From positions 1 through 64,000 of the forward strand of contig JANYHT010000033.1 of assembly GCA_025358925.1 (NCBI GenBank): a stretch of DNA of 64,000 nucleotides. The letters run 5' to 3'. Of the stretch, positions 54,457 to 62,765 are shown piece by piece. The stretch is from Gemmatimonadaceae bacterium. Lineage in GTDB: Bacteria; Gemmatimonadota; Gemmatimonadetes; Gemmatimonadales; Gemmatimonadaceae. The notes under the pieces were generated by a model. The model had not been told where the DNA came from and did not search any database. It was given only the letters and a program-made list of their open reading frames with translations. A program made the position numbers and the translations under genes. Position 1 is the stretch's first letter. Each line of letters begins with the position of its first letter.

Positions 54457-55229
54457 GAGCCGGTGGGCAGGTGTAGAAAGGTCCACGGCAGATTCAGTGT
54501 CGCCTGAAGGAACTGTCCCAATGCTTGCACGCCGAGTGTTTCGGTCGCGTAGTGTCCGGCGTAAATCACACAAAGATCGTGTTCGATGGCGTCTACCGTT
54601 GTGTGATGTGGCCCTTCACCCACGATGAGCGTGTCGACGCCGTGCTCGCGCGCTTCGCGCAACGTCTCGGACGATGCGCCACCACCGCTACACATCGCCC
54701 AGCGACGTGTTGTTCGACCACTTGTCGGGATTGAGGTGCGCACTGGACTGTTGTACTGCGCTGCAAAGGCGACCACGCGCGCGAGCAGTGCATCGGTGGA
54801 CTCGTTCGCACGGCCCATCAGGCCAATGTTGACTGACTGAAATTTCGCAAACCCCTCCGATGGTGTTAACGCGAGCGCTTCTGCAAGTCGCGCGTTATTA
54901 CCGTATACCGGATGCAGGTCGAGCGGCAAATGCGACGCATACACCGCGATGTTGTTCGTGATGAGCAGTTGGTACTTGTTGTAGGACACGCCAATCACTG
55001 GTTGCACACCGCTCCAGAAGAGGCCGTGGTGCACGATGAGCAGATCGGCACCTTCCTGTACTGTGTGCGCGATCGCAGCGTGCGATGCATCGACGGCGAC
55101 CGCGATTTTCGTGACACGTCCCGCATTCGCGACCTGCAGCCCATTGAACGCACCCGCGTAGTCCGGGATTTGTGCGGTGCGCAGCTCGAGATCGAGTGCA
55201 GTTACAACCTCGGATAATGCGATGGTCAC
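54453..55229 (-). CDS. NIF3-like dinuclear metal protein
   Basis: A 258-aa NIF3/GTP-cyclohydrolase-1-type-2 family protein. HHGLFWSGVQ (the His-rich metal site), LLITNNIAVYASHLPLDLHP and GEGPHHTTVDAIEHD (second metal cluster) all match the family, which binds two metals. Its biochemical role is not settled. It sits inside the transporter operon: the BMP stop overlaps its start by 4 bp, and its own stop overlaps the ATPase start. That coupling is unusual, since NIF3 is normally with other genes. The role could be processing of the imported substrate. Confidence 0.9.
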   Translation of the reverse strand: MTIALSEVVTALDLELRTAQIPDYAGAFNGLQVANAGRVTKIAVAVDASHAAIAHTVQEGADLLIVHHGLFWSGVQPVIGVSYNKYQLLITNNIAVYASHLPLDLHPVYGNNARLAEALALTPSEGFAKFQSVNIGLMGRANESTDALLARVVAFAAQYNSPVRTSIPTSGRTTRRWAMCSGGGASSETLREAREHGVDTLIVGEGPHHTTVDAIEHDLCVIYAGHYATETLGVQALGQFLQATLNLPWTFLHLPTGS

Positions 55230-56254
55230 GGCGTGACGGGCTTGGCGGCGTCTGTGCCTCTGAGCAACGCGTCGAGCGCGCGAAATGTCCCGGCATGCAG
55301 CATTATGCCGACGGAATCTTTGGCGGCGATCGCGTTGGCCGGAATGCGCGCGGTCATGGCCGGATTCAGCACGAGTCGCACGACGTCTTGTTGTACGCCC
55401 AAGTGGAACACACGACCCTTGAATTGACCGCTCTGCACTTCACGCGCGATCAGAAGGAACGCTTTGGACAGATCGATCACGACACTGGCAACCACGACAT
55501 CCGGCGCGATGTCGTTCTGATTTGAGTTCGTGCCGAACGCCAGCACTTTCTTTTCTTTCGCCGCTTGAAACACGCCAAGGCCGGCGGCATCAGCATTTTG
55601 GAAGAGGACGTCTGCGCCTTGCGCGATTTGCGCAAGCGCTTGCTCTTTCGCTGCGCTGACGTCCTCCCAGCTGCCGATATACGACGTCAATACCTTCACC
55701 TTCGGATTGATTGATTTTGCGCCTAAGGCAAAGGCGGCGAAACTCGCCTTCACAGGCGGCTGCTCTTCGCCGGCAATCAAACCGATCGTGTTCGTGCGTG
55801 TCATCGCGCCAGCGACGATGCCCGCTTGGTACGATGACTCTTCGAACGCAAAACTGACCCCAGCGAGATTCGGTCCGATAACGCGACCACTGGTCACGAT
55901 ATATACCGTCTTTGGATATGCGGGGGCGACGCGTACTGCCGCGTCCTGATACTCGAAGCCGTGCCCGATGACGAGGTCGAAATGTTGCGCGCCGTACTGT
56001 CGGAAGTTTTCTTCGAATTGCGCCGGTGTCTTCGTCTGGATGTTCGAAATTTCGGCGCCCAATGAATCGCGAAGCGTTTTTAGCCCGTCGTAGGCAATGC
56101 CACTCCACGAGCGATCCGATATCGGCCCTGGCGTGAGCAATGCCACCCGGAGCTTTTTGGGTGCGCCGTCAACGGGTTTGGCTTTCTCTTCGCGTCTCTG
56201 ACACGCGATTACGGCTAGCATGCCAACGATGCATATTTTGGAGGAAAGACGCAT
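55226..56254 (-). CDS. BMP-family substrate-binding lipoprotein
   Basis: About 342 aa from an ATG at 56254 (an alternative ATG at 56290 would add 12 residues). The signal peptide ends LAVIAC, a lipobox. The mature protein is a BMP/PnrA-type periplasmic-binding protein (KLRVALLTPGPISDRSWSGIAYDG, then YIVTSGRVIGPNLAGVSFAFEE, and ADVLFQNADAAGLGVFQAAKEKKV). These bind nucleosides in many bacteria. It is the first gene of the operon BMP > NIF3 > ATPase > permease > permease, and overlaps NIF3 by 4 bp. It lies 39 bp downstream of parB, possibly still cotranscribed. Confidence 0.92.
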   Translation of the reverse strand: MRLSSKICIVGMLAVIACQRREEKAKPVDGAPKKLRVALLTPGPISDRSWSGIAYDGLKTLRDSLGAEISNIQTKTPAQFEENFRQYGAQHFDLVIGHGFEYQDAAVRVAPAYPKTVYIVTSGRVIGPNLAGVSFAFEESSYQAGIVAGAMTRTNTIGLIAGEEQPPVKASFAAFALGAKSINPKVKVLTSYIGSWEDVSAAKEQALAQIAQGADVLFQNADAAGLGVFQAAKEKKVLAFGTNSNQNDIAPDVVVASVVIDLSKAFLLIAREVQSGQFKGRVFHLGVQQDVVRLVLNPAMTARIPANAIAAKDSVGIMLHAGTFRALDALLRGTDAAKPVTP

Positions 56255-56293
56255 ATAGACGCTATTATGGCGCGATGATGTTTGTATCATGGT

Positions 56294-57235
56294 TTAATCG
56301 TCTACGGAGATGCCGAGTAGGGCAAGGAGTCGCGCTAGGTCATCGTTGGAGAAGAATTCGATGCGCACTTCGCCGCGATCCGGTCCACTTACGTGCAGTG
56401 AGACGCCTGTTTGCAATTTTCGACGGAGCATTTCTTCGATCCGACGAGTTGTCGCTGACGTACTTTTTGTCGCGACGCTGTGTTTTGGCGTAGCTGCTTT
56501 TCGACCGGTCTTCGCTGGAGTTGGCCGACCTGCATGGACCCGACGTTCGACTTCGCGCACTGAGAAACCATTTTTCACGGTATCCTGTGCCAGCGCGAGG
56601 ATCGCCCGATCGTTGGCCAGTGGCAGCAGCGCGCGCGCATGTCCCGCGGAGAGCTGTTTTTTCTGTAGTAACGTTCGGACGGCGGTTGGCAACTGGTGTA
56701 GTCGCAGGGCGTTAGCCACCGTCGAGCGATCTTTCCCCACGACGTCGGCCACTTCTTGTTGCGACAATGCGAAATCGTCGATCATGCGCTGATAACCGTC
56801 CGCTTCCTCCACGGGATCGAGATCGGCGCGTTGCAGATTTTCAACCATTGCGAGTGTTAGTGCGGCGCGATTGTCGGTAGGTCGGACAATCGCAGCAATG
56901 TCGGTCCAGCCCAATCGTGTAGCGGCTCGTAGTCGTCGCTCTCCCGCAATCAGTTCGTATCCTTCGCCATTTGGTGCCGGTCGGACAGTGACCGGCTGCA
57001 AAAGACCATTGCTTCGAAGACTCGATTCAAGGTCGGCGAGCTCTCTTGCTTCGAACTCCTTGCGTGGCTGAAACGGGTTGGGTCTGATCTGTGTGATCGG
57101 CAACTGCTGCAATGCACTTTCGGGGCGTTCGTCGCGATCGACCGCCTGAACGACGGTCTCCCGAGCTGGCTCTTTGCGGGCCAGGAGCGCGTCGAGCCCT
57201 CGGCCGAGTCGACGTGGTGTTTCCGGCTGGGCCAT
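56294..57235 (-). CDS. parB: Chromosome partitioning protein ParB
   Basis: ParB, 313 aa, starting MAQPETPRRLGRGLDALLARKE at the ATG at 57235. It has a nuclease/CTPase-like box II (GYELIAGERRLRAATRLGW), the NLQRADLDPVEEADGYQRMI stretch, and a helix-turn-helix (LSQQEVADVVGKDRSTVANALR) that reads parS. The C-terminal dimer domain ends LLALLGISVDD. The frame running upstream to 57496 would overlap parA and lacks family residues. It spreads from parS sites and loads SMC; parS is at 58178-58193. It lies 32 bp after parA. Confidence 0.97.
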   Translation of the reverse strand: MAQPETPRRLGRGLDALLARKEPARETVVQAVDRDERPESALQQLPITQIRPNPFQPRKEFEARELADLESSLRSNGLLQPVTVRPAPNGEGYELIAGERRLRAATRLGWTDIAAIVRPTDNRAALTLAMVENLQRADLDPVEEADGYQRMIDDFALSQQEVADVVGKDRSTVANALRLHQLPTAVRTLLQKKQLSAGHARALLPLANDRAILALAQDTVKNGFSVREVERRVHAGRPTPAKTGRKAATPKHSVATKSTSATTRRIEEMLRRKLQTGVSLHVSGPDRGEVRIEFFSNDDLARLLALLGISVDD

Positions 57236-57266
57236 GGGATTGGTGGCGGTGATGAGGGGAACGTCG

Positions 57267-58055
57267 TTACGCGTTGATCGTGTCGCGGGCGCGGTCACGG
57301 TCAAGTAGCTCGCCTGCCACGGCCATGTACGATTGTGCGCCGACCGAGGCGACGTCGTAAACGGCAATGGGTTTTCCGAAGCTTGGTGCTTCTGCGAGTC
57401 GAATATTGCGCGGAATGACCGTAGTGAAGACGCGATCGCCGAAGTGCGCGCGAGCGTCGGTCGCCACTTGGCGGGAGAGGTTGAGTCGTGCGTCATACAT
57501 TGTGAGTAAGACGCTGTCTACTTCAAGCGACGGGTTGAGCTCGTCCTGTACTCGCTGCACCGTGCCTAGCAGCTGTGACAATCCTTCCAGCGCGTAATAC
57601 TCGCACTGCAGGGGAATGAGTAGCGCGTCGGCGGCGACCATCATGTTGAGGGTGATGAGCCCCAGCGATGGTGGACAATCGATGAGGATATAGTCGTAGC
57701 GGTCGCGAATGTTGGCGAGCGCCTGCTGCATTCGACGAGCGCGATCGTCGGCTTCGACGAGCTCCACTTCGGCGCCAGCGAGATCTGGTGTGGTCGGCAG
57801 CACGTCTAAGTGTTTAAAGTGCACGCTTCGCACGATGGCGTCATCGACCGTTGCGTCTCCAATGAGCACGTCATACGTGGTCGCAGTGAAGTTTTCGCGT
57901 GTGAGTCCGCATCCGCTCGTCGCGTTGCCCTGTGGATCGGCGTCTATAAGCAGCGTGCGTTGCTCTGCGACGGCGAGCGAGGCAGCAAGGTTGACGGCGG
58001 TCGTGGTCTTACCAACGCCGCCTTTCTGATTAGCAATAGCGAGTATGCGCGCCAC
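57267..58055 (-). CDS. parA: Chromosome partitioning ATPase ParA/Soj
   Basis: ParA, about 262 aa. I place the start at the GTG at 58055, giving VARILAIANQKGGVGKTTTA with the deviant Walker A near residue 11. LLIDADPQGNAT and DCPPSLGLITLNMM (Walker B region) follow. The frame runs to 58175, but those residues come from the heptad repeats and do not match the family. It moves ParB-parS complexes on the nucleoid. A TTG just upstream is another possible start. It is close to parS and followed by parB. Confidence 0.96.
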   Translation of the reverse strand: MARILAIANQKGGVGKTTTAVNLAASLAVAEQRTLLIDADPQGNATSGCGLTRENFTATTYDVLIGDATVDDAIVRSVHFKHLDVLPTTPDLAGAEVELVEADDRARRMQQALANIRDRYDYILIDCPPSLGLITLNMMVAADALLIPLQCEYYALEGLSQLLGTVQRVQDELNPSLEVDSVLLTMYDARLNLSRQVATDARAHFGDRVFTTVIPRNIRLAEAPSFGKPIAVYDVASVGAQSYMAVAGELLDRDRARDTINA

Positions 58056-58094
58056 AAGTTGGGTAAAGGGTTCGCGGGAGGCGAAGTATCGGTG

Positions 58095-58148
58095 GGGAAT
58101 AGGGAATAGGGAATAGGGATTAGGGATTAGGGAATAGGGAATAGGGAA
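58095..58148. repeat. Seven tandem heptanucleotide repeats (GGGAATA/GGGATTA)
   Basis: From 58095 to 58143 the plus strand has GGGAATA three times, GGGATTA twice and GGGAATA twice, then a partial GGGAA. They lie 40-90 bp upstream of the parA start and read as PYSLIPN-type residues on the minus strand. Heptads of this kind occur in many bacteria and expand by slippage; length variation could tune parA expression. Confidence 0.9.
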
Positions 58149-58177
58149 CGTCAATCTGTCTAACTGTCGGATCACGC

Positions 58178-58193
58178 CGTTTCACGTGAAACA
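58178..58193. promoter_or_regulatory. parS centromere site
   Basis: CGTTTCACGTGAAACA differs from the classical palindrome TGTTTCACGTGAAACA at one base. It is 123 bp upstream of the parA start and 85 bp from the SIMPL gene stop. It is the expected ParB-loading site. Confidence 0.92.
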
Positions 58194-58210
58194 TCTACCC
58201 ACAAAATGCG

Positions 58211-58238
58211 AAGGCACGGTGCGGAAGCACCGTGCCTT
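58211..58238 (-). terminator. Strong hairpin terminator after the SIMPL gene
   Basis: AAGGCACGGTGC (58211-58222) and GCACCGTGCCTT (58227-58238) form a perfect 12-bp stem with a 4-nt loop, followed on the minus strand by CGCATTTTGT. It sits 36 bp past the stop of the SIMPL gene, and separates it from the parS/parA unit. Confidence 0.75.
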
Positions 58239-58274
58239 CCCTCTTCAACTCTGCACTCGCTCTACACGAGCAAT

Positions 58275-59015
58275 TCAGCGCTTCTCGAATCGCCAGCGCG
58301 TCGACACCGTCACGGCTACGGTGGTGGTGCCTTCGGCAATCGGTGTTGGTGAGGCATCGGACGAAACCACTTTGGACAACGCCATCACTTGGCGTGGCTG
58401 CGGCCGCTCGAAATCGTTCACCGACACTTCCAAGAGTTCGGTGATCTTTCCGCCGGCAGCGCCCGCCGCCACGTCTGCTTGCCGACGAGCGGATTCAACA
58501 GCCTGCGTTAAGGCTGCGTCTCTCGCTTTCGCCGCATCCTTCACGAGGAAGTCTAGCCCAGCAATGCGATTGGAGCCGTTGTTGAGCGCCGCGTCGATGA
58601 TGCTACCCGCCTGCTCAAGTTTGTCCGTCTCGACTTGGACGATGTTGCTGACTCGATATCCGTCGACAATGACGCGCCGCTCTTTCTCGTCGTATCGCTG
58701 CACCGGTGACACGCTGTAGTTTTGCGTTGAAATTGCAGAAGCTGGAATGCCAAGCGCGCGAATGGCGGCGAGGACGGCTGTCTGTTTCTTATTGTTATCG
58801 GCGGCGGCGATTGCGGCTGTTTTCGCTTGGGTTTCGACACCGACTTGTACACGGGCGCGATCTGGAGCGACTTGCACTTCACCGCGTGCTTGCACAGAAA
58901 TCTGAGGAACAGGCGCCTGCGCAAGCTGCGCGTGGGCCGTTCCAGCGCCGGTCGCCAACGCAACCGCCGTGGTGGTAAGTAGTACGGTACAAAACTTCGA
59001 GACAAACAATGACAT
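58275..59015 (-). CDS. SIMPL-domain (DUF541/YggE-like) periplasmic protein
   Basis: A 246-aa protein, starting MSLFVSKFCTVLLTTTAVAL at the ATG at 59015, with GGAG 5 nt upstream. A signal peptide ends GTAHAQ. The rest is a SIMPL domain (ISVQARGEVQVAPDRARVQVGVE, then SAISTQNYSVSPVQRY, and GSNRIAGLDFLVKDAAKARDAAL), a family of periplasmic or outer-membrane proteins linked to oxidative stress in E. coli. The frame extends to 59186, without family residues. A promoter is predicted at 59101-59129. Confidence 0.88.
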   Translation of the reverse strand: MSLFVSKFCTVLLTTTAVALATGAGTAHAQLAQAPVPQISVQARGEVQVAPDRARVQVGVETQAKTAAIAAADNNKKQTAVLAAIRALGIPASAISTQNYSVSPVQRYDEKERRVIVDGYRVSNIVQVETDKLEQAGSIIDAALNNGSNRIAGLDFLVKDAAKARDAALTQAVESARRQADVAAGAAGGKITELLEVSVNDFERPQPRQVMALSKVVSSDASPTPIAEGTTTVAVTVSTRWRFEKR

Positions 59016-59100
59016 GGATACTCCGTAAGTAGGTGGTGCCGGCGTCCGTGGAGTGCTTATTCCACACCCCGAGATAACGCAAATGTTCGAAACGGTCTGT

Positions 59101-59129
59101 GCTATAAAGAACGAAAGAAAAAAGCACAA
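59101..59129 (-). promoter_or_regulatory. Predicted promoter of the SIMPL gene
   Basis: On the minus strand TTGTGC (59129-59124) and TATAGC (59106-59101) are 17 nt apart in an AT-rich intergenic region (59016-59211). The transcript would start about 90 bp before the SIMPL ATG. Confidence 0.5.
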
Positions 59130-59211
59130 CAGGGACGAAACGGTTACACAATTTATCTTTTCAAGCCAGTAATACGACAGTAACACATCTTTATCAGCTC
59201 ATTTACGCGTA

Positions 59212-61188
59212 TCATAAATCGGTTGACTCAATGACCTGAATTACTGTGCCGCGACGACGTAGCTCCAACAACAAGTTTTGCAGGTCCGCCGGACTCAAAC
59301 CCGGAATCTGTCCAGCCTGCGCCATCGTCATTGGACGAATTGCCGCCAACTTCTGACGGGCTTCCATGGACAGCGTAATCATGGCCGCATAGTCGAGCGT
59401 GGACGGCAGCGCGACATGCCCAAGTAGTCGCAGCCGGTTCGCGCGCGAACGCTCCTTCGTGAAATATCCCGCATACTTGATCTCCAATTCCGCGCCGAGG
59501 ACTGCTTCCGGTGGCAGGTCGGCGCCAACACCAGCCGCGTCAAATACCGCGCGCAACGACACATGTTGTCGACCGGCCAATTCTGCCGCGCGCACGGCGT
59601 GCGCCAAAGGGGCTGACTGCACCGCCAACAATACGGGCAATGCGACGGCCGGTGTGATGCTCGTGGCCTCCGCCAACGTGTGCGCGCGCTGCACGGCGTG
59701 TAAACGACGCTCCACATGCGATTGCTCGCGCTCATCATACAGCGCCGCGTCTTGAGCGATCGAAGCGAGCCGCGACAACGCATTGTCTTGGCGCACGGTA
59801 AGTCGAAATTCACTGCGCGATGTGAATAGACGATACGGCTCATCAACACCGCGCGTCACAAGATCATCAACCAAGACGCCGATGTAGCTACTCTCGCGAC
59901 CGAAAATAATCGGTGCACGTTCCTGCACCCACCGCGCGGCATTCAGACCAGCGACGACACCTTGTCCCGCCGCTTCTTCATAGCCCGTGGTGCCGTTGAC
60001 TTGTCCGGCAAACCACAGTCCGGTAATGGCGCGTGAGCCCAGTGTCGCGTCGAGCTGCGTTGGCGGATAGTAATCGTACTCGATCGCGTAACCGGCGCGC
60101 GTCATACGCACGTGTTCGAGTCCGCGCACCGACCGCAGGAGTTCAAGCTGCACGGGTGCTGGTAGCGATGTCGACAATCCGTTGACGTACAACTCCGACG
60201 TGTCATGTCCCTCCGGTTCGAGGAACAATTGATGCCGTGCGGCGTCCGGAAATTTCACAACTTTGTCTTCAACACTCGGGCAGTAGCGCGGACCACGCGA
60301 CGCAATCGCACCACCGTACATCGCGGACTCGGCGAGATGTTCCGCGATGATTGTCTTGCCATTCGCCTCGAGCCATGTAATCCAACACGGCATTTGCGCC
60401 GGATGACGCACATGGTCGCCCTCGCGTCGTGGCGTCGTCCAAAAATGCGACCACTCGAAGTTGAACGCTTCAATTTCGCTATGCTGCTCGTCAAGTACGG
60501 TGAGTGCAACCGATCGTCCATCGATACGCGGCGGTGTGCCGGTCTTAAAGCGTTCGGTCGTGAGCCCCAACGCGTCGAGCTGTTCGCCCAAAAGCGTCGA
60601 GGGCGCTTCACCTGCGCGACCGCCGCCAATCGTGGTGCTCGTGCCGATGTGCAGTTTGCCGCGCCCAAATGTGCCGGTGGTGAGCACCACCGCACGTGCG
60701 CCGAAGCGTCGACCTTCTAATGTTTCGATGCCACATACGCGTTGGCCCGATGCGTCAAAGAGCAATCGGGCCACCATGCCTTGCACCGTCGTGAGCCGCG
60801 ACTGCGCTTCGAGTAACGTGCGGACGGCGCGACGGTACAGGCCGCGATCGCACTGCGCACGCGGCGCCCACACCGCTGGACCCTTACCACGATTGAGCAT
60901 ACGAAACTGCACCATCGCCAAATCGGTCGCGCGGGCGATAATGCCGCCTAACGCATCGACCTCGCGCACGACCGTGCCCTTCGCTATGCCACCGATGGCC
61001 GGATTACACGAGAGTTGGCCAATCTGTTCGAGCGCGCCAGTGACGAGCGCCACACTTGCACCCGAACGCGCGGCCGCCACGGCGGCCTCGGTCCCCGCGT
61101 GTCCACCACCGATAACGAGCACATCGAATGTCGCTTCGAAAGACGCGCTCGCGGGTGACGTGATTCGGTGCTGCAAGCGATTACCCAT
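59212..61188 (-). CDS. mnmG: tRNA uridine-5-carboxymethylaminomethyl synthesis protein MnmG
   Basis: MnmG (GidA), 658 aa, forms a complex with MnmE to modify U34 of tRNAs using FAD and NADH. The FAD-binding Rossmann motif VIGGGHAGTEAA is near residue 25, followed by NPAIGGIAKG and the GLWFAGQVNGTTGYEEAAGQG region near 395. Its C-terminus (LPSTLDYAAMITLSMEARQK, then IPGLSPADLQNLL) matches the family. A longer than usual N-terminal lead (MGNRLQHRITSPASASFE) may contain a later start. It is minus-strand, next to the SIMPL gene. Confidence 0.97.
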   Translation of the reverse strand: MGNRLQHRITSPASASFEATFDVLVIGGGHAGTEAAVAAARSGASVALVTGALEQIGQLSCNPAIGGIAKGTVVREVDALGGIIARATDLAMVQFRMLNRGKGPAVWAPRAQCDRGLYRRAVRTLLEAQSRLTTVQGMVARLLFDASGQRVCGIETLEGRRFGARAVVLTTGTFGRGKLHIGTSTTIGGGRAGEAPSTLLGEQLDALGLTTERFKTGTPPRIDGRSVALTVLDEQHSEIEAFNFEWSHFWTTPRREGDHVRHPAQMPCWITWLEANGKTIIAEHLAESAMYGGAIASRGPRYCPSVEDKVVKFPDAARHQLFLEPEGHDTSELYVNGLSTSLPAPVQLELLRSVRGLEHVRMTRAGYAIEYDYYPPTQLDATLGSRAITGLWFAGQVNGTTGYEEAAGQGVVAGLNAARWVQERAPIIFGRESSYIGVLVDDLVTRGVDEPYRLFTSRSEFRLTVRQDNALSRLASIAQDAALYDEREQSHVERRLHAVQRAHTLAEATSITPAVALPVLLAVQSAPLAHAVRAAELAGRQHVSLRAVFDAAGVGADLPPEAVLGAELEIKYAGYFTKERSRANRLRLLGHVALPSTLDYAAMITLSMEARQKLAAIRPMTMAQAGQIPGLSPADLQNLLLELRRRGTVIQVIESTDL

Positions 61189-61406
61189 GCACGCAACTTA
61201 CCACGCTCGGCAAGACGGAGTGGATCACGTGCACAGGCAGCAACAGCAAACGCCTGCGCTCGCGGTCACCATGCTAGTCCATGCGTTCGCATGGAAACCC
61301 GACATCGGCACGCTTCGACAACGCAACTGCGTGGTGGTGGATATACTGCAGGGGCAGCGCTTCAATCGTTGACACCGCAGTTGTCGATCTCTCCCACCTC
61401 TCGACC

Positions 61407-61691
61407 ATGCCCATACCGCTGTCGCACACGGCACCAACACTGTTGATTCGTCGCACCGCGTTTGAACGCGTGCAGCTGACGCGTCAAATAATTGACGAGG
61501 CGCTCGGGCTGACCGACGAGGAGTTTCTGCTCGAAGGTGGACTCATTGCGATCGGCCCGCTTGTCGGTGAGAGTGCGCTGACCGATCTCATTGAGGCAAT
61601 GGAGCGCGCAGGACTCGTGTACTTCGAAGACTTCTTCGAACTCAGTGGCAATTGGCCAGAGTGGTTGGGATTGTTCGCGATGACGTCATAA
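61407..61691 (+). CDS. Small protein of unknown function
   Basis: A 94-aa protein from the ATG at 61407, with residues TAFERVQLTRQIIDEALGL, EEFLLEGGLIAIGPLVGES and MERAGLVYFEDFFELSG. It is soluble, acidic and probably helical; no family recognised. It is divergent from mnmG (218-bp gap) and convergent with the zinc-ribbon gene at 61710. The upstream frame from 61281 is not favoured. Confidence 0.55.
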   Translation: MPIPLSHTAPTLLIRRTAFERVQLTRQIIDEALGLTDEEFLLEGGLIAIGPLVGESALTDLIEAMERAGLVYFEDFFELSGNWPEWLGLFAMTS

Positions 61692-61709
61692 TGTCATAGC
61701 ACCGCAAGA

Positions 61710-62024
61710 TTAGCGCAGCACGCTCTTCTTCCAGCGTCGCGGCGCAAGCGGAACGTCCGGGTCGAGCAATTGAGGAGCGGCACTGCGCCGCAACACACCC
61801 TCCCAACCGCAGCCTAAGCACCAACTGCGGCGAAAGCGCGGACCCAGCATGCGCCACCAACCGTCGCGGGCAATGGGCAACGTATACGCGTCGCAGAGCG
61901 GACACACATCACCGTCCGGAATCATCGCGATGAAGGCTTTCGTCGCCAGCCAAATGAAGGCAACACGAATGCCGAGAAAGAGCGCGATAAAAATCGCAGC
62001 GTCGGTCCAATTGAACGAGTTCAC
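61710..62024 (-). CDS. Small membrane protein with zinc ribbon
   Basis: A 104-aa protein: one N-terminal membrane helix (AAIFIALFLGIRVAFIWLA) then two CxxC motifs (VCPLCDAY and WCLGCGWEG), a predicted zinc ribbon facing the cytoplasm or periplasm. Its function is unknown. It lies 18 bp downstream of the NfeD-like gene and may be cotranscribed with it. Confidence 0.6.
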   Translation of the reverse strand: MNSFNWTDAAIFIALFLGIRVAFIWLATKAFIAMIPDGDVCPLCDAYTLPIARDGWWRMLGPRFRRSWCLGCGWEGVLRRSAAPQLLDPDVPLAPRRWKKSVLR

Positions 62025-62042
62025 TATGGATCAACGAACACG

Positions 62043-62606
62043 TTACAGCCGTTGTTCGACACTATCCCACAATTCCACGTACGCGACGCCTTGCTCGACG
62101 CGCTCGATCACTACGTCGGTGCCATCGGCAACGGCCGTACCATCGAGACTGCGTGTTGGCAGCAAGTATTCCCGTTGGTCGAGCGCATACCGTAATTCGC
62201 CAATACCGTGCGCTGGAATTGGTCGTGTGAGTCGGCCGATCGTGCCTTGCAAAAGGAAGCGTTCATCCATCTGCTCCGCGCGCGCGCCAGGAATAGCCCA
62301 CCGTGCGATGAGTACCGATTGCAGCGTCATCGCGAGCGCGCCTACCACGCCGGCCACGCCGATCTGCGCGGCCATCGGCCACGCGGTATTCCGCGTCACA
62401 AGGTAGGCAGTTAAACCAAAGCCAATCGTGAACGCCGCGAACGATGCAAGATTGAACAGCGGCGACGGTTCGGCGGCTGGATCATGCTCGCTCAAACGTT
62501 CGTGCGGCGCGATCACGGGACGCACACGACGCCCCGTGCCGTATAGCATCGCGAAGACGCCAAGCACAAGTCCGGACATCAGCATGACAAGCGAGATGGA
62601 AAGCAC
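62043..62606 (-). CDS. NfeD-like membrane protein with OB-fold C-terminus
   Basis: A 187-aa protein. Three hydrophobic segments (SLVMLMSGLVLGVFAMLYG, FNLASFAAFTIGFGLTAYLV, and IGVAGVVGALAMTLQSVLI) precede a C-terminal region (GTIGRLTRPIPAHGIGELRY, then ADGTDVVIERVEQGVAYVEL) resembling the OB-fold of NfeD/YqiJ-type proteins. These often pair with flotillin-like proteins; none is seen here. Function is unassigned. Confidence 0.65.
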   Translation of the reverse strand: MLSISLVMLMSGLVLGVFAMLYGTGRRVRPVIAPHERLSEHDPAAEPSPLFNLASFAAFTIGFGLTAYLVTRNTAWPMAAQIGVAGVVGALAMTLQSVLIARWAIPGARAEQMDERFLLQGTIGRLTRPIPAHGIGELRYALDQREYLLPTRSLDGTAVADGTDVVIERVEQGVAYVELWDSVEQRL

Positions 62607-62765
62607 GAGACGATACCGATAACGTCAGTCGATCACCACGTCGACGGGACGAGGCGACGCGACACTGAACGAGAAATCCCAACAGTCCTGATCGTAATTT
62701 ACGTTGCCTTACGCAGCCATAGCAGCGATAAGCTGTGCTCGGTTGGTTACAATGCACTTAATAAC

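Noticed and set aside
58095..58148. Telomere-like TTAGGG repeat
   Set aside because: Units are heptads, only two are GGGATTA, and the location is inside a chromosome near parS.
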